Both the position numbers and the translations under genes were made by a program. A stretch of DNA of 64,000 nt from Sinohyriopsis cumingii (taxonomy: Eukaryota > Mollusca > Bivalvia > Unionida > Unionidae): positions 76,629,677 through 76,693,676 of the forward strand of contig CM068827.1 in NCBI GenBank assembly GCA_028554795.2, given 5' to 3'. The stretch's first letter is position 1. Every line of letters begins with the position of its first letter. Of the stretch, positions 24,962-37,212 are shown one piece after another. The notes below the pieces were generated by a model. That model saw nothing but the letters and a program-made list of their open reading frames with translations. It had not been told where the DNA came from and made no database searches.

Positions 24962-26450
24962 CGGTTTATAGTGAAGTCCGTATACAATTGATAAATAGGT
25001 TAATACATGTTATATATCGCTCGCACTTGCACTAACGAATGTGATCCCTCTTCTGCTAGGACAGATATGTAACAGTTGTATGTTCTGTTACCTCTCGTGC
25101 ATCACTTAACTGAAATTGTTCTCATTGTTCGAATGATGAATGATATTTGGTCTAACTCAGAACTTAGCTCAGAATTAACACGTGGTAACGGTACCAAAGC
25201 TAACGCATCCGCTACCATAATATTTTGAATTCGTACATATGTGATTTGCTCACTATCTGCTCACTATCTACTCACTCAAAAACTAAATATATAACACATA
25301 TAAGGAAATAACTACTGGCACTAGGACTGAGTACACATTTACACTGGAATGAGTTAACGTGAACAGCAGTTCACAAAAGCATCTCACAAAATACATAAAG
25401 TATTTAACAACGATACTTAATGTATTTGACATACCCACACATCATGTTTCCAACATCATGATCCGAATGCCCCAATGTGAATTTAGATCTTATCTAGAAT
25501 CTGACTGTAGATGGCAAATCTCTGACATGTATATGGCATATCGTCATATATAGTACTAAATCAGAACCTGTACGAATCACAGATCGTGTACGAATTTCAA
25601 CTCTTTTTTTCGCAATAACAGTCACACACAACGTAAAAGAGCACTAAGTGTATATATATATACATCTATCAGGATATCTCTGTCATTTATAACGTCATAT
25701 ATTACACATGAAAACTAGAATACTATGCTCAGCTTTTCATCCCTTTGCACATTGTTGACGACCAAGACAAATATGCATTCTATTTTTTTTTACACGTTAC
25801 ATGATTAAATGGAGTGTCACACTCACCCACTGCGTCCATTGATCCAAGAAGATCTTTCAGAATAATCCAAGAAATTGAAATCCACAAAATATAAAATAGA
25901 AAATATAAATTTAGTCCAGAATATAAATATTATTCACATATAATTCACATCAGTTATGCACAGCAAAGTTAAACAAAACTGTGTGCAAGTTAATCAAAAT
26001 GCACTGATCACGGAATCGAGTACTTGAGTCACAACATCATGAGAATGCGATTATTTATTAAAATAAATATTATTTATGCCACAATAGCAACAAGCGGAAT
26101 TTATGTATCTTCACAACATGTCTCCAACAGCACATGTCTCTCAACATATTTCCAACAGCACATAAGATTCACCAGAAAATACACGAAACAATTTCATAGC
26201 CTGATACATGAAAATGGCGCGAAAAGAAGTATGAAAGGAAAATTGAATTTCATCGAATTTCCTTGGAGCTTAGTTTATATAAAACTATTATACACATTAT
26301 ACACATGCCATTCTGTTGTCAAAGTGTTCACACAGCAGAATTTCAACACTGGATGAAAAGCACTTCTCTTTTATCTTACGGCGTCCGTAATTCACCAGAG
26401 CTTGAATACACTACGTCCACCTTGTCCGCCATCTTTCCATGCCATCATTG
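24962..26450 (-). other. Probable LINE 5' region
   Basis: About 1.5 kb upstream of ORF1 with no long open frame. It holds short poly-T runs and a minus-strand AAGATGGCGGAC motif near its outer end. It may be 5' UTR with an internal promoter, or partly host DNA. Confidence 0.45.
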
Positions 26451-27540
26451 TTGTTTGTATACAATGCCAGAATACTACCATTCTCTTGAGGTACAGTTTG
26501 GTATATGATAATTACGCACAAGGTCATGGTACACATTAGCACTATACTATTAGTTTATTATATTATTACTCCTTTAGATGAATGATAATTATATCAGATT
26601 TACCATTTTTGGATTTAGTTGTAATAAAGTTTACTACAGAAGAGAAAACATGACTTGGTTGTAATATGTGAAATGTAAAATCTGCAAGGAAAATGCTTGA
26701 TTTTACACTTCAACTATAGCATAATACTTATTTGAAGTGAAATGATACAGATGGAGGTAAATTGGATTTCAATTCGGTCAAGAAAACACTCACAATGACT
26801 TAGACACTAGTAAATTATAAAATAGAAACATAAATAAATTATGTCTTTATAGATTGCTAGAATAATCAAGTACTGTTGAATTGAATTTAGAATGTTAAGT
26901 CGGTGAGCAAAGCACTCACAATGACTTAGACATTTTACTTCCCTAAGAACATTTTTGGAACTATAATTTAAGAAAGGAATTATATATCTGTAGTGTAAAG
27001 AAACTTCTTTTATGCCTTTAGCTTTATAAAACTAATTAAATAAAGGAAATAAATAAATAAATGAATAAAAGTATTGGTCTGTGAAGGCAACACTAACTTG
27101 ACCATATAACTGAGTTTCCAATAACAAATGATAAAACAATATCTAGTTGCTTGTAAAAAATAAATTGGAAATTACAAGAAATGCATATAATTTTTGGACA
27201 AGAGAAATAATTAAAAACAACCCAAAAAATCCTTTAAAAATATTGCTTTGTGCTTAAATAAACTTTACTGTCCAAAATATTGCAGAAAGTTACATAACTC
27301 TATAATAAACAACAATTTACAAAAAATAAAACTCACAATAACTGTGATGTACCTAGTCTGATTACTGCTAGATGACAGAACCCCACAAGCAATCTACAAG
27401 GAAAATATTAAAATAAATCTCTCTCTCATTTAATAATATAATTAAGCAGCATTGGATTTTCACATCCTCTTGCTGGGTAGCTAACAACTTATGACCATCC
27501 TCCAGCCCCCAACTTGCTAGCCAAGCCTGCCTTCCTGTTT
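26450..27540. other. AT-rich spacer, nothing recognised
   Basis: I see no gene. Two 26-bp stretches, near 26795 and 26920, share CACTCACAATGACTTAGACA. Confidence 0.5.
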
Positions 27541-27544
27541 ATGT

Positions 27545-27639
27545 TAAGCAAATTAGAATTCTCCATATCTTTATCTATAAACAAACTAATATACTTGCTC
27601 CACTCCATGGAATTAATGATCTTAATATTATCTTTATGG
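27545..27639. repeat. Interspersed repeat shared with 32990-33100
   Basis: The segment with TCTATAAACAAACTAATATA and CTTAATATTATC resembles 33020-33090 (TCTATAATAAACTAATACA, CTTAATTATCTTAATAT). It is an old dispersed repeat, into whose end a SINE has inserted. Confidence 0.45.
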
Positions 27640-27860
27640 TGGACCCCGAGTGGCAGAGTGGTGTAAAGTGCTCACCTTTACAGATCACTGCCATGTCACT
27701 TCTGTCTGTATGTGTTTTAGTCTTGGATTCGGCCAGTGTGGGTATGTGAGAACTCTTGCCAGTAGCTTCTCATGGGTTGGTGGTTCTTCCTGGGGTTTTC
27801 CCATGTATAGTCTATCTTGTGCTGAAGAATGGCATTAAACCCTACAACAGCAACAATAAC
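27640..27860 (+). mobile_element. tRNA-derived SINE, family 1
   Basis: Plus-strand copy starting GGACCCCGAGTGGCAGAGTGG and ending with an ACAACAGCAACAA tail. The B-box region is degenerate. Flanks ATTATCTTTATG and ATTATCCTTGTG look like an aged target duplication. Confidence 0.8.
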
Positions 27861-27925
27861 ATTATCCTTGTGCTTTAGGGATAAACTGGAACTTATTAAA
27901 GTTTATTAACTGTATAAATGGTTTT

Positions 27926-28141
27926 GTTCTTGTTGCTGTTGTTCTTTTGGGATTTAATGCCATTTCACAGGGCAAAGTTATTCTATTCATGGCAGCCAGC
28001 ATAACTAGTGGTAGAAGAACATAGGAAATCCCTGATAAGAAGTACCGACTCATGGGGAAACTACTCAGGTAGCTTTTTCACATACCCACACTGGCTATGC
28101 ATGACTCAAAACCCACATGGACAGAGGTGAAATGGCAGTGC
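27926..28141 (-). mobile_element. tRNA-derived SINE, family 1, decayed
   Basis: Minus-strand copy with the GGGATTTAATGCCATTTCACA body and the ACACTGGCTATGCATGACTC region. The tRNA head is cut short near 28141, where a TA run follows. It lies about 65 bp from the previous copy in opposite orientation. Confidence 0.75.
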
Positions 28142-28807
28142 ATTATATATATATATATATGGGGTAATTTGACACTTGGCACATAATCTATACTTTCTTC
28201 ATTTGTCCTGTTTGGTTTTTGTATATACAATATGACAGTCATACAGAATTTACATTTTTCAATATCAGATCATTATGACTTGAGGCATGAGTCCACAGTG
28301 ACTTAAGATTTCACTGGAAGATTTATAAAATCCACAAGTGTTATTATTTGAATCCCTTTAATGTTTACACCCATACACTGCACAATGATTGCACCCACCT
28401 ATTATATTCAACCTGAAAAATATATGATGCCATAGTTTTGACTTGACGTGTTTACCGATATGTGAAGTAAGAGTGACTTGACTGTCCCCACATTTGCTTG
28501 TCTCACAAAAGCTGATAACATACAACATTCTCAAGGCATCAGTGCATGTGCAAAACTGTGAAAGGACTCTATTGTTGTTGGAAAACTTTGCTGCAACCAT
28601 ATAAATTATATATGTCTACTGCTTAAATTACTATAACTACTGCAAATAATAATAATAATAATCTCATTTTGATCTTTCTTTGTCAGACGTTGAAAACCAG
28701 CAAAGCAAAATATTTATTTTAGAATACATTATTTGAAAATAATTTTAAAATAATTTTTTTTTAACTCTTCTTTTTGACCAACCTTGCTAAAATATTTTCT
28801 TCTAAAA

Positions 28808-28830
28808 AGTGTGTGTGTGTGTGTGTGTGA
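28808..28830. repeat. (GT)n microsatellite
   Basis: About 11 GT units at the tail side of a SINE family 2 copy. Confidence 0.9.
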
Positions 28831-29105
28831 TATGGATTTTTAAGATAGCTTTAACAATGTTTCAGTCACATCGCTACTATGTCTGCAGTGTCACAGTTAA
28901 TAGTACTGTCTAGCACTGGGGCATCATGCTGCAGACATGTGGCATCATGTCCCACCCAGTCACATTATAGTGACATCAGGCTGACTAGTCCTAACACTAA
29001 CCTCTTAATGCTGAGCACCTAGCGAGGCAGCTATTAGTACCATTTTTTATAAGTCTTTGGTATGACTCAACCGGGGTTCAAACCCACAACTTCCCTCATC
29101 TGAGG
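28831..29105 (-). mobile_element. tRNA-derived SINE, family 2
   Basis: Minus-strand relative of 16391-16700. It contains GCTGCAGACATGTGGCATCA, CCCACCCAGTCACATTATAG and TGCTGAGCACCTAGCGAGGC, and a B-box complement GGGGTTCAAACCC near the right edge. The tRNA head is truncated where the 59-bp tandem array begins. Confidence 0.82.
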
Positions 29106-29512
29106 CAGAAAACCCTATACTGATGTGATCATTCATTCAGGAGAAGTGATAGGATAGTCTTTCAGTGAAAACCCTATTCTGATGTGACCATTCATTCAGG
29201 AGAAGTGATAGGATAGTCTTTCAGTGAAAACCCTATACTGATGTGACCATTCATTCAGGAGAAGTGATAGGATAGTCTTTCAGTGAAAACCTTATTCTGA
29301 TGTGACCATTCATTCAGGAGAAGTGATAGGATAGTCTTTCAGTGAAAACCCTATTCTGATGTGACCATTCATTCAGGAGAAGTGATTGGATAGTCTTTCA
29401 GTGAAAACCTTATGCTGATGTGACCATTCATTCAGGAGAAGTGATATGATAGGCTTTCAGTGAAAACCCTATACTGATGTGACCATTCATTCAGGAGAAG
29501 TGATAGGATTTT
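29106..29512. repeat. 59-bp tandem repeat, about 7 copies
   Basis: The unit runs from GAAAACCCTATACTGATGTG through ACCATTCATTCAGGAGAAGT to GATAGGATAGTCTTTCAGT. Copies are nearly identical, with changes such as CCTTAT for CCCTAT, so the array looks young. Diverged relatives of the unit continue to about 29770. Confidence 0.95.
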
Positions 29513-31428
29513 CATGATTGCCACTGTAGTCAACTAAACTCAACTCAACATCATAAGAAGTCTTCTGATAAAACTCCCATGGCAATATGTGTTTCCATTC
29601 AAAAAGAGTAGCCATAACAAGATTTTAAAGATACTGCTGTGGCAGCCATATTGGACATGAGATCAGCACCATTTTTTTAGGACCAACTGGACATCACAAG
29701 CACACTTTAAGTGAAAGCTTCATGCTGATAGGATCCTCCATTCAGAAGAAGTAGTGATAACAATATTTCAAAAAGGCCTTTTTGGATGCCATATTGGATG
29801 TCCACCCAGCACCATTATTTTTGGGACCAACTAGACCATGGGGTGATTGTGTGTGTGTGTGTGTGTACAATTTTAATGCAGTAGTCTAAGTAATTGAAGA
29901 GAAGTAGCAATAACAAGCTAGAGTTAACAGATGGACAGACAATGTACAACATATCATACATAAGATCACCTGGTCTGTGTCAAGTAGCGCTAAATTTGAT
30001 GCTATCCCCCGTATTTCATGTTATTTTTCGTACACAAAAAACTAATTACTAATTTCAGTGTATGAAAAATTATATGTAAAGTAAATAATTATCATTTGGT
30101 GGTACTGACTGTGTACGAAAAATAAAGGGATCGTACCTGAACAAGTTGTATAGAACACATGCTACTCGACAACCTAACGGTACAAGCATACAAAGCAAAC
30201 GTATATTTTCTGTTTCATTCTGCTCTCAACTCAAAAATCTAATTACAATAAAAATAAAAGTACTCAAAGATTGTTATTGTTATTAGTTAATGAGAGAGAG
30301 AGAGCGGATTATGTCTCAGTGTGCAAGCTCGTCAGCATTTAGAGCATATGTAGCTGTTATATTGTGTAATGTTGGTAAAATCATTAAGATGGTTTGAACA
30401 TGTATTAGTTATGGGTATTATTTACTGGTAAATTGTACACAATGATACAAGACCACATTGTCAAGAAATTAAGTGCAAGTTGTATTTTTACAGCAACAAT
30501 AATCTCATTATCAAATTGCAATAAAAAAATTAAAGAACTTGAAATCACATTTTAGTTGATGCGCACAAGCGCGCGTACATATATGAGAGAGAGAGAGAGA
30601 GATGAAACAAAATGTTGCCAGTGTACAAGACTGTGTTTATTCAGGGTGGTTTTTATTTGTAGTTTTGCAATGAGAAAAAAGACTGTTGCCTAATGATTGT
30701 GATAATTCTCATATATTACATTCCTACTATATTCTGTCATCAATAAACACCACTAAATCATCAATTCATTCTTGTTTTAATTACAATGTACATTGTTACA
30801 ACAACCACATGTCTGTGCATTGTTATTTACATGGTAATTAAATATGCTTAGTGCTTTGGGTTATTCCAGTTGAAACCAGATTGAGTACAAGAATCGACAG
30901 AAGAGGTCAAATCAAAGAGGCTTCCAGTAGGGAAATGAGTCCATACAGCGATCATAAGCATTACTTATTATTCGAACTCACCAATAAAGATAATAGTGTA
31001 GAATAGATTTGCAATAAAATGTTAATTATATCCAAAACAAAACAGAATAAGTACTTTTTAAAAAATAGTATAGTATATGTATATATACAAATCGATTTAA
31101 CTGAGTCTGTGACTTTCATATTTGCGATAGAAAATCACTTGGTTTTATATTTTATGTTTGTATGACTATAATGAAACAATAAGACTAGTTGACCAATGGT
31201 CTGTGGTCTTCACTTTAGCACGTACTGAGATGTAATTTTTATTGGATAAGAAAACATCAAAGGTTATCCGAACTCATTTTAAATTGCACGTGGTGTTTTG
31301 TTACACTTTTGGACTTAATAAGGAGAACTAAGTAACGATAATATTTAAAGGTATGGTCTCTGAAGTCCTTTGTCCATTTGTTAACAAACACCAGTAGATA
31401 TTGTAATGATACTAACAGAGCTAATGCA
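29513..31428. other. Spacer with diverged repeat fragments
   Basis: The phrase CAGCACCATTTTTTTAGGACCAACTGGAC-like occurs twice (near 29665 and 29810), and GTGT and GAGA tracts lie near 29844, 30293 and 30586. No gene is recognised. Confidence 0.5.
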
Positions 31429-31588
31429 CATGGGCACCTGCAGGAAATTTTTTTGGGGGGGTCAGTCAGTCACAGCCAGGAGGGTTAGTGTAGTAAGCAG
31501 TCTGAAAGTAAAGCTAATATTTTCTAAGTGTTTTGAACATAATCTTGTGAAATATTTTCAGCTTAATTTTCAAGATTATACTTGTCGG

Positions 31589-31682
<94 letters not shown>

Positions 31683-31737
31683 TTCCAGTATGATTTCGGG
31701 GGGGGGGGTCATGTGACTTATGCTGCAGGCACCCATG
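31429..31737. mobile_element. hAT-like MITE containing a (TA)n run
   Basis: The ends are CATGGGCACCTGCAGGA and TGCTGCAGGCACCCATG, imperfect inverted repeats with G-runs just inside. Flanks CTAATGCA (31421-31428) and CTTATGCA (31738-31745) match at 7 of 8, the duplication size of hAT elements. The interior holds about 41 TA units (31592-31674) and no transposase. Confidence 0.72.
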
Positions 31738-32606
31738 CTTATGCATCAATCATTATATTTTCTCACCAACAATTAATTATTAATATTTGTAAAAACACGC
31801 TATTTTCGATCTTTTTTGCAAACATAAATCTTCTTAGAGAAATTTTATGTCCGATAATTTAATGGACTTTTTTGAAAAATACAAAGTGATAGGTACTAAA
31901 TATTATGATTCATTTAAATAATTATTATTTTGATAACTGGATTGTATACAAAAAATTAAAGGGTTCGAAAAAATACATGAAATACGGAATGTCCTAAAAT
32001 CTTTACTACTGTGTAACAAATTACTAGAGATGGACAGGTAGGGAAATTTAGCCAAGTACCTGGCAGAGTCAAGTTTCTTCATTCGCATTTTGTAGAGTTC
32101 CCCACACATCTCCTCTCACTCCCCTATTTTCATCAAACATAAAAGTATTTTCGTTATCTATTTGTTTAAATATTTTATTACAGCGGGGGGGGTGGGGGGT
32201 GGACCAACCCAGTAACATGAAATTTTTATCTTGAAACCTAGTGAGGCAGGTACTTGTACATAGTGTGAAATCCGGGTCAGTACCTAATCATTTCTACAAA
32301 TTACCATATAATTGTTCTTGGGTGCTGTAAAATGCTGCTACATGCAAATAAATTACTTCATTGTAACTGTTTTTAATAGGGGTCTGATGTTTAGAATAAC
32401 AACTCTGTGTACACTCTTTATATTTATGCAATTGTTTAGAGGGTGAAGTGAATAAAAACAAAACATGAAATTGGAATAATGACATAATCCTGATCCTTTT
32501 TTCTAAACTTGTGGATAATTAGTTAGTTCACTATATGAACTTGTGGAAAACAGTAACATATTGGTGTCTAGTATTTTTATCTTCAAATCAGAAAACATTA
32601 CTTTAT

Positions 32607-32609
<3 letters not shown>
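31738..32609. other. Spacer, nothing recognised
   Basis: I see no gene. A G-rich run lies near 32185. Confidence 0.5.

Positions 32610-32667
<58 letters not shown>
32610..32667. repeat. (CT)n microsatellite
   Basis: About 28 CT units. Confidence 0.96.
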
Positions 32668-32669
<2 letters not shown>

Positions 32670-32783
32670 GTTTAAATAGACTGATCAGATATTAAAGAAT
32701 TTCTAAAGACCCCATTGGTTGCAAAACTCCTGCTGTGCACCTGTCATGTACCACCATCATCAACTTACCAAGCAAGTATGGAC

Positions 32784-32933
32784 CAGGGGCACCCACAGAA
32801 TTATTTTTAGGTTGGGGGTAAACATGTATTGGTCAGCTAATAAACTTTACAGATGGAGGCCAAGTCATGTTTAGAGGTGAAATCAGTTGGTAGTGGGAGT
32901 GACCCTCCTTGACCCTATGTGTGGGTGCCCATG
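32784..32933. mobile_element. hAT-like MITE, 150 bp
   Basis: It starts CAGGGGCACCCACAG and ends TGTGTGGGTGCCCATG, and is flanked by a perfect 8-bp duplication GTATGGAC (32776-32783 and 32934-32941). The CA(G/T)GGGCACC ends match those of 31429-31737, so one transposase family probably moved both. Confidence 0.88.
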
Positions 32934-32941
32934 GTATGGAC

Positions 32942-35900
32942 TCAAAATTACCAAATAACTCCATAGGGACTTATGAGCTGCAGTCAGATGATTCCAGTAA
33001 CAGTATGGTTGATTCTCTTCATCTTTAATCTATAATAAACTAATACATTTACTCCATCCTACAGATTTAAGTCTTAATTATCTTAATATATGGGAACAGA
33101 TTATCATTACCTACCAGGATGGCTTAGAAGTGTCTATGTTGTTACTACTGAAAAACAATTTTCTGCATATAGATGAAATACTAATAATGATAATAATAAT
33201 AATGATAATAATAATAAACTCTTTTGAGCATTATTTCTGGTAATTTACTGCAAACCTTTAGTTTAAATTTGTTTAAGAATAAGTAGGTAACTTACGTGAA
33301 AATGTTAGGAAATATCAGGATTGGTTTGCTAATAGAGGTAAGAATTTTTGCAATCAAATGTTTAACATCACAAAATGAAGGTATACAAACAGATGAAAGA
33401 CTGCTGTAATATCCAGGTAATCTAAGAGTATATTTACTTAAAACCATGATAAAATGCACATAACTGTATGATTCTTCAATGAATATTTTTATTTTGCCAT
33501 TGTGCTAAAATGGATTTGGAATGGGCATAAAGATGTACAAATATAAGTACAGAGAAATGTTCTGATGGATATGAGCAAAATAAAATGGCCCTTTCTGCTA
33601 TCGTGGTGGTGGCATAAAAAATCACTGACATGATATAATTTGTATTTTTTCAACATTAATAATATTCCTGCTTTCCCAAATTGTCCAGTTTTTTAATTCT
33701 TGGCACATTTGCGCAAATCATCTTTCACTGATACACAAAACCTTTTGACATTTCCTATTGCAAGGTTTTAGCTTGGATTATACACGTATTGAGATCCCCA
33801 TCTTGTGATAATATTTACAATTCTTTTATTATATTCATAATAATTATTTGATATAATTTAGAAGTATATTATGTGATCAGTACAGTGTAATTCCAACTGT
33901 TAACTGTTATTTATTTGGTTATTTGATTTGATGCACATAAAGTTGTTTTTACACGGGCCAGCTTTGCATTTTTCTTTATTAGCAATGTTTTTTGTTGTCA
34001 TTTTCATGTATTGTTTATTAGTGTCCTACTTTGTAACAATGGATATAACCTAAACCCAGTCAGGAAACATGTGGAAATCATGATATTACATGTATGTACT
34101 TTAATGTACAGTGTTTATTACGTAAAATTGATTTGATACACGAAAAGGTTAATCATTACAACCTTTTGGGTATTATCTTGGCTAGTGATTCCTCATAGTA
34201 CACATATATTCGGTGTTTTTTTTCCTGCTGATTCCTGGGAGGATTTTCAAAAATTTAAAAAGTTTTAAATGAAAACCAGATTGATTGTCTTGGGAAAAAT
34301 GTACACTATTGTTATATGTTATAAGTCTTTTGGCAAAATGCAGTTTCAGTTTGTTAAACTTTAGACTTGTAATGACTTGATGGACAGAATTATTACTATA
34401 TTAAGGCACAGATGTACAAATCTGTTAAAAGCATAAAATAAATATTCTTCATTAGAAGATATGGAGCTTTTAACGCCAAGTTATCAGTGTGTGGCAGTGG
34501 CACCGATTTTCTTGTTCCTTTTTCTTAATTTTTATTTGCATTCAGTATACAGAATGCTTCACTCAGCATACATTCCATAAATTCTGTATTATTCATAAGC
34601 AAATGTAAGATATCTATGTACATGTTTAATAAAATGTTTTGCCATGTACATGTATGTGTATCCTGTCTGAGATACTATTAGAGTGACAGTGCATGCATAC
34701 ATAATACACACTAGGGCATTCCTTAACTAGAGAACCATAATACATTAACCAAACCTAAATTGTTAGATTAGATTTTGGTTCAAAACTTTATATGCATCAC
34801 ATATGTAAACCACATGTTTAAACATATTTATAAAGTGGCATCAGATTGAATTTCTTGTTATATAGTTTTATATAATTTTTACACAATAAATACATTTTGA
34901 TAGAGAGGTGATCAATGATTTACAGTACACAAGCGATAAGACACTATCTTAAACCAGGGTTTTTTCCAGTAGTTTCTGACATCAGCACTATTTGTGGGAA
35001 AAAATTTTTGACTTATAAAACAAAATCAATCCCAATTACTACATAATATAATCATTTATTAATGAGAAACATTAGTGAGTATGCTGAGAGTAGATTGCAG
35101 GGATGGTCATACAGTTTACATGGGTTTTGAAAAAATAAAATAGCTACAACATCATAGCTTTTGAGTACTACTTTTACCAATTTTTTTAAAAATAAATTGG
35201 AAGCTCAGTACATGTCAGTAAGAGAGAGAGAGCGAGAGAAAAAGAGAGGAGTGGGTACACAGATTGTGAGGGTAGAATGTTTACAGCTTAAAACTGCTTC
35301 TAATAATCATTTTAGAAAAGACTCAGTTCTAGATGTACATGGTTATGCTTGATGTACTTGCTTGAAAAAATTCAAGCAATATGGTTTTGAATATAAGAGT
35401 TTTTTCTCCTTTTATCTTGAGTGCATTTACTAAATTGCAAGTTCCATTCTGTTAGTATTATACCCTTTTACAGGTGATGGGGAGCCATTCACATGAAATT
35501 ATGGGCTATATTTACACCTTTATTTCCACCTTCTCTAAACTATCACTGACTCAGAACTACAAGCTCTGATACTTGAAGACCACGTAACTAAGACAGGTGC
35601 TCTGATAATTAACAGAGATTGTTGTATCATTGGACATCAAGGACCAGCAAATCTGTTCATTAACACAGATAAAAGATAACACTGATTGACAGTAATTAAG
35701 ATGGGCCATAGAACACTTCCACTAAGAGCTGAAGTAAACAACTACATATCAAATTGATCTTCACTAATTAATTCCCTTGGGTCAGTAATGAACAGAGTCA
35801 TTGTTGGAACCTTGCTGTCTGAGAAGTTAACCACTTCGTTTTGAATAGAGTATGACTCTGAATGTAAAATGAAGATGGTCTGTTTTCTATTTAGTGTATT

Positions 35901-36230
35901 AATCATATTGAAATGAAAATAAATGGTAGTCTGTAGAAGTCATTATGAACAAGAATTATCAAGCAGAAAATAAATTCAGATATAAGTGATCTTGGCAAAA
36001 AAATGCTGGCCACAGTTACAAGACATGGCATAAAAGAACTTTCTTTTCTATGATATCAAAATAGGTATTATAATGAGTTGATAAAAACCAGAGGTAATTT
36101 TTGCTTTTCTTCTGATTTTAAGTAACTGTTCTTAAAGTCTCCTTCAGTAACTGTTATATTATCAACCCTTAGAAGCCAGATTTTAGTGGAAGATTTTTTT
36201 TTCTTGTTTTTGTTGGTTTTGTCAGCACTT
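32942..36230. other. AT-rich spacer, nothing recognised
   Basis: Over 3 kb with no convincing exon. There is an (AAT)n-type run near 33185-33225 and a GA-rich run near 35221-35248. It may be an intron or intergenic DNA. Confidence 0.5.
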
Positions 36231-36236
36231 TTTAAC

Positions 36237-36361
36237 ATGATATTGGCTATATCATGCAAGGTAAATGTGAGTGAAATACTTTTCCCAAGGACACACCAAC
36301 ACATTATTGGCTATATCATGCCAGGTAAATGTGAGTGAAATACTTTTCCCAAGGACATACA
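36237..36361. repeat. ~66-bp direct duplication, two copies
   Basis: ATTGGCTATATCATGCAAGG, then TAAATGTGAGTGAAATACTT and TTCCCAAGGACA, is repeated at once with three or four differences. Confidence 0.85.
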
Positions 36362-36466
36362 AAAGCAGTTGGCCCAGTTCTGGCCTGAGTGAGTATCAAA
36401 GTGTGAATATTAGGATTAAGAGTATGAATCCCTGTCAATTGAGCTACTGTAACTCCCTTTACTGGG

Positions 36467-36486
36467 TACATACATACATACATACA

Positions 36487-36517
<31 letters not shown>

Positions 36518-36565
36518 GTATGTACGTACGTACATACACATACACACACACACACACACATACAT
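36467..36565. repeat. (ACAT)n / (CA)n microsatellite
   Basis: About 12 ACAT units, then GTAC-rich sequence and about 9 CA units. It is open in several frames as repeated YIHT or CVCV, which is artefactual. Confidence 0.95.
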
Positions 36566-37089
36566 ACATACAGATTCCCATGCACATTTTAAACAAACAT
36601 ATACTGTCAATAATGATGTAGATAGAATATTGCTCATTTTTTGGGCTTGGAATTTTAAAATGGCAAGTTCAAGTACAAAATGTTAACAAATGTGTAAAAT
36701 AAATGCAAGGAGGTTGTAAAGACCTGAACATCTAATCGGGTTACTTACATATTAATACATATACATTTATTTATAATTTATCTGTCTTCCCCAAATAGTT
36801 TTGCTTAATTGTGATAATAAGATTTTTTTTCTCATGAAAAGTCTGAAAGGTCTGCACCCAAGTGACCTGCACAGTTACACAGGAACAAGTGCAGAATCAC
36901 AAAGCAAGACATTTGTCTTTGCAGCAATTATATTTAATTGGATTCCAAAAACTGACACTGATAGTGCTGAAATATACTAGCCTTCGTGTCCTAGAGTCCA
37001 GTACATGGGTCTGTCATAAAGACAAACTGATATCAGTTGTCTGGTAATTTCTAAACTTCATCTTCAGAGAAGTGAGACTGTAGGGCAAA

Positions 37090-37212
37090 ATGGAGCCCAA
37101 ACATAAGTGGGAGATAAAAGACAATGTTTTTGTTTCCAAAGACACCTTTGTTTTGATAACAGAAGAGATGACACTACAGATATCTGCAGCAGCAATCAGA
37201 CAACTTGTGAAG
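37090..37212 (+). CDS. Candidate small gene, first coding exon
   Basis: ATG at 37090 (context GCAAAATGG) opens 41 codons beginning MEPKHKWEIKDNVFVSKDTF and ending IRQLVK, then AAG followed by GTATAT, a plausible phase-0 donor. The reading has a beta-strand-like alternation and normal codon use, unlike the AT-rich neighbours. It would join the exon at 38329. I recognise no family. Confidence 0.45.

Larger units (their letters stand above)
18972..26450 (-). mobile_element. Full-length-looking non-LTR retrotransposon (LINE)
   Basis: On the minus strand the order is a 5' region, ORF1 (24961-23336), a 31-bp gap, ORF2 (23304-19747), a 3' UTR of about 740 bp, an AATAAA-type signal at 19005-19010 and a tail of tandem GTCA units (18972-19004) running into (ATAC)n. 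Both ORFs are uninterrupted, which points to recent insertion. The 5' limit is a guess: a minus-strand AAGATGGCGGACAAGGTGG near 26435, resembling a YY1-type site, may mark the transcription start. I could not identify a target duplication. Confidence 0.75.

Noticed and set aside
36316-36637. Frames rich in CVCVCV or YVCMYV
   Set aside because: They translate (CA)n and (ACAT)n microsatellites.
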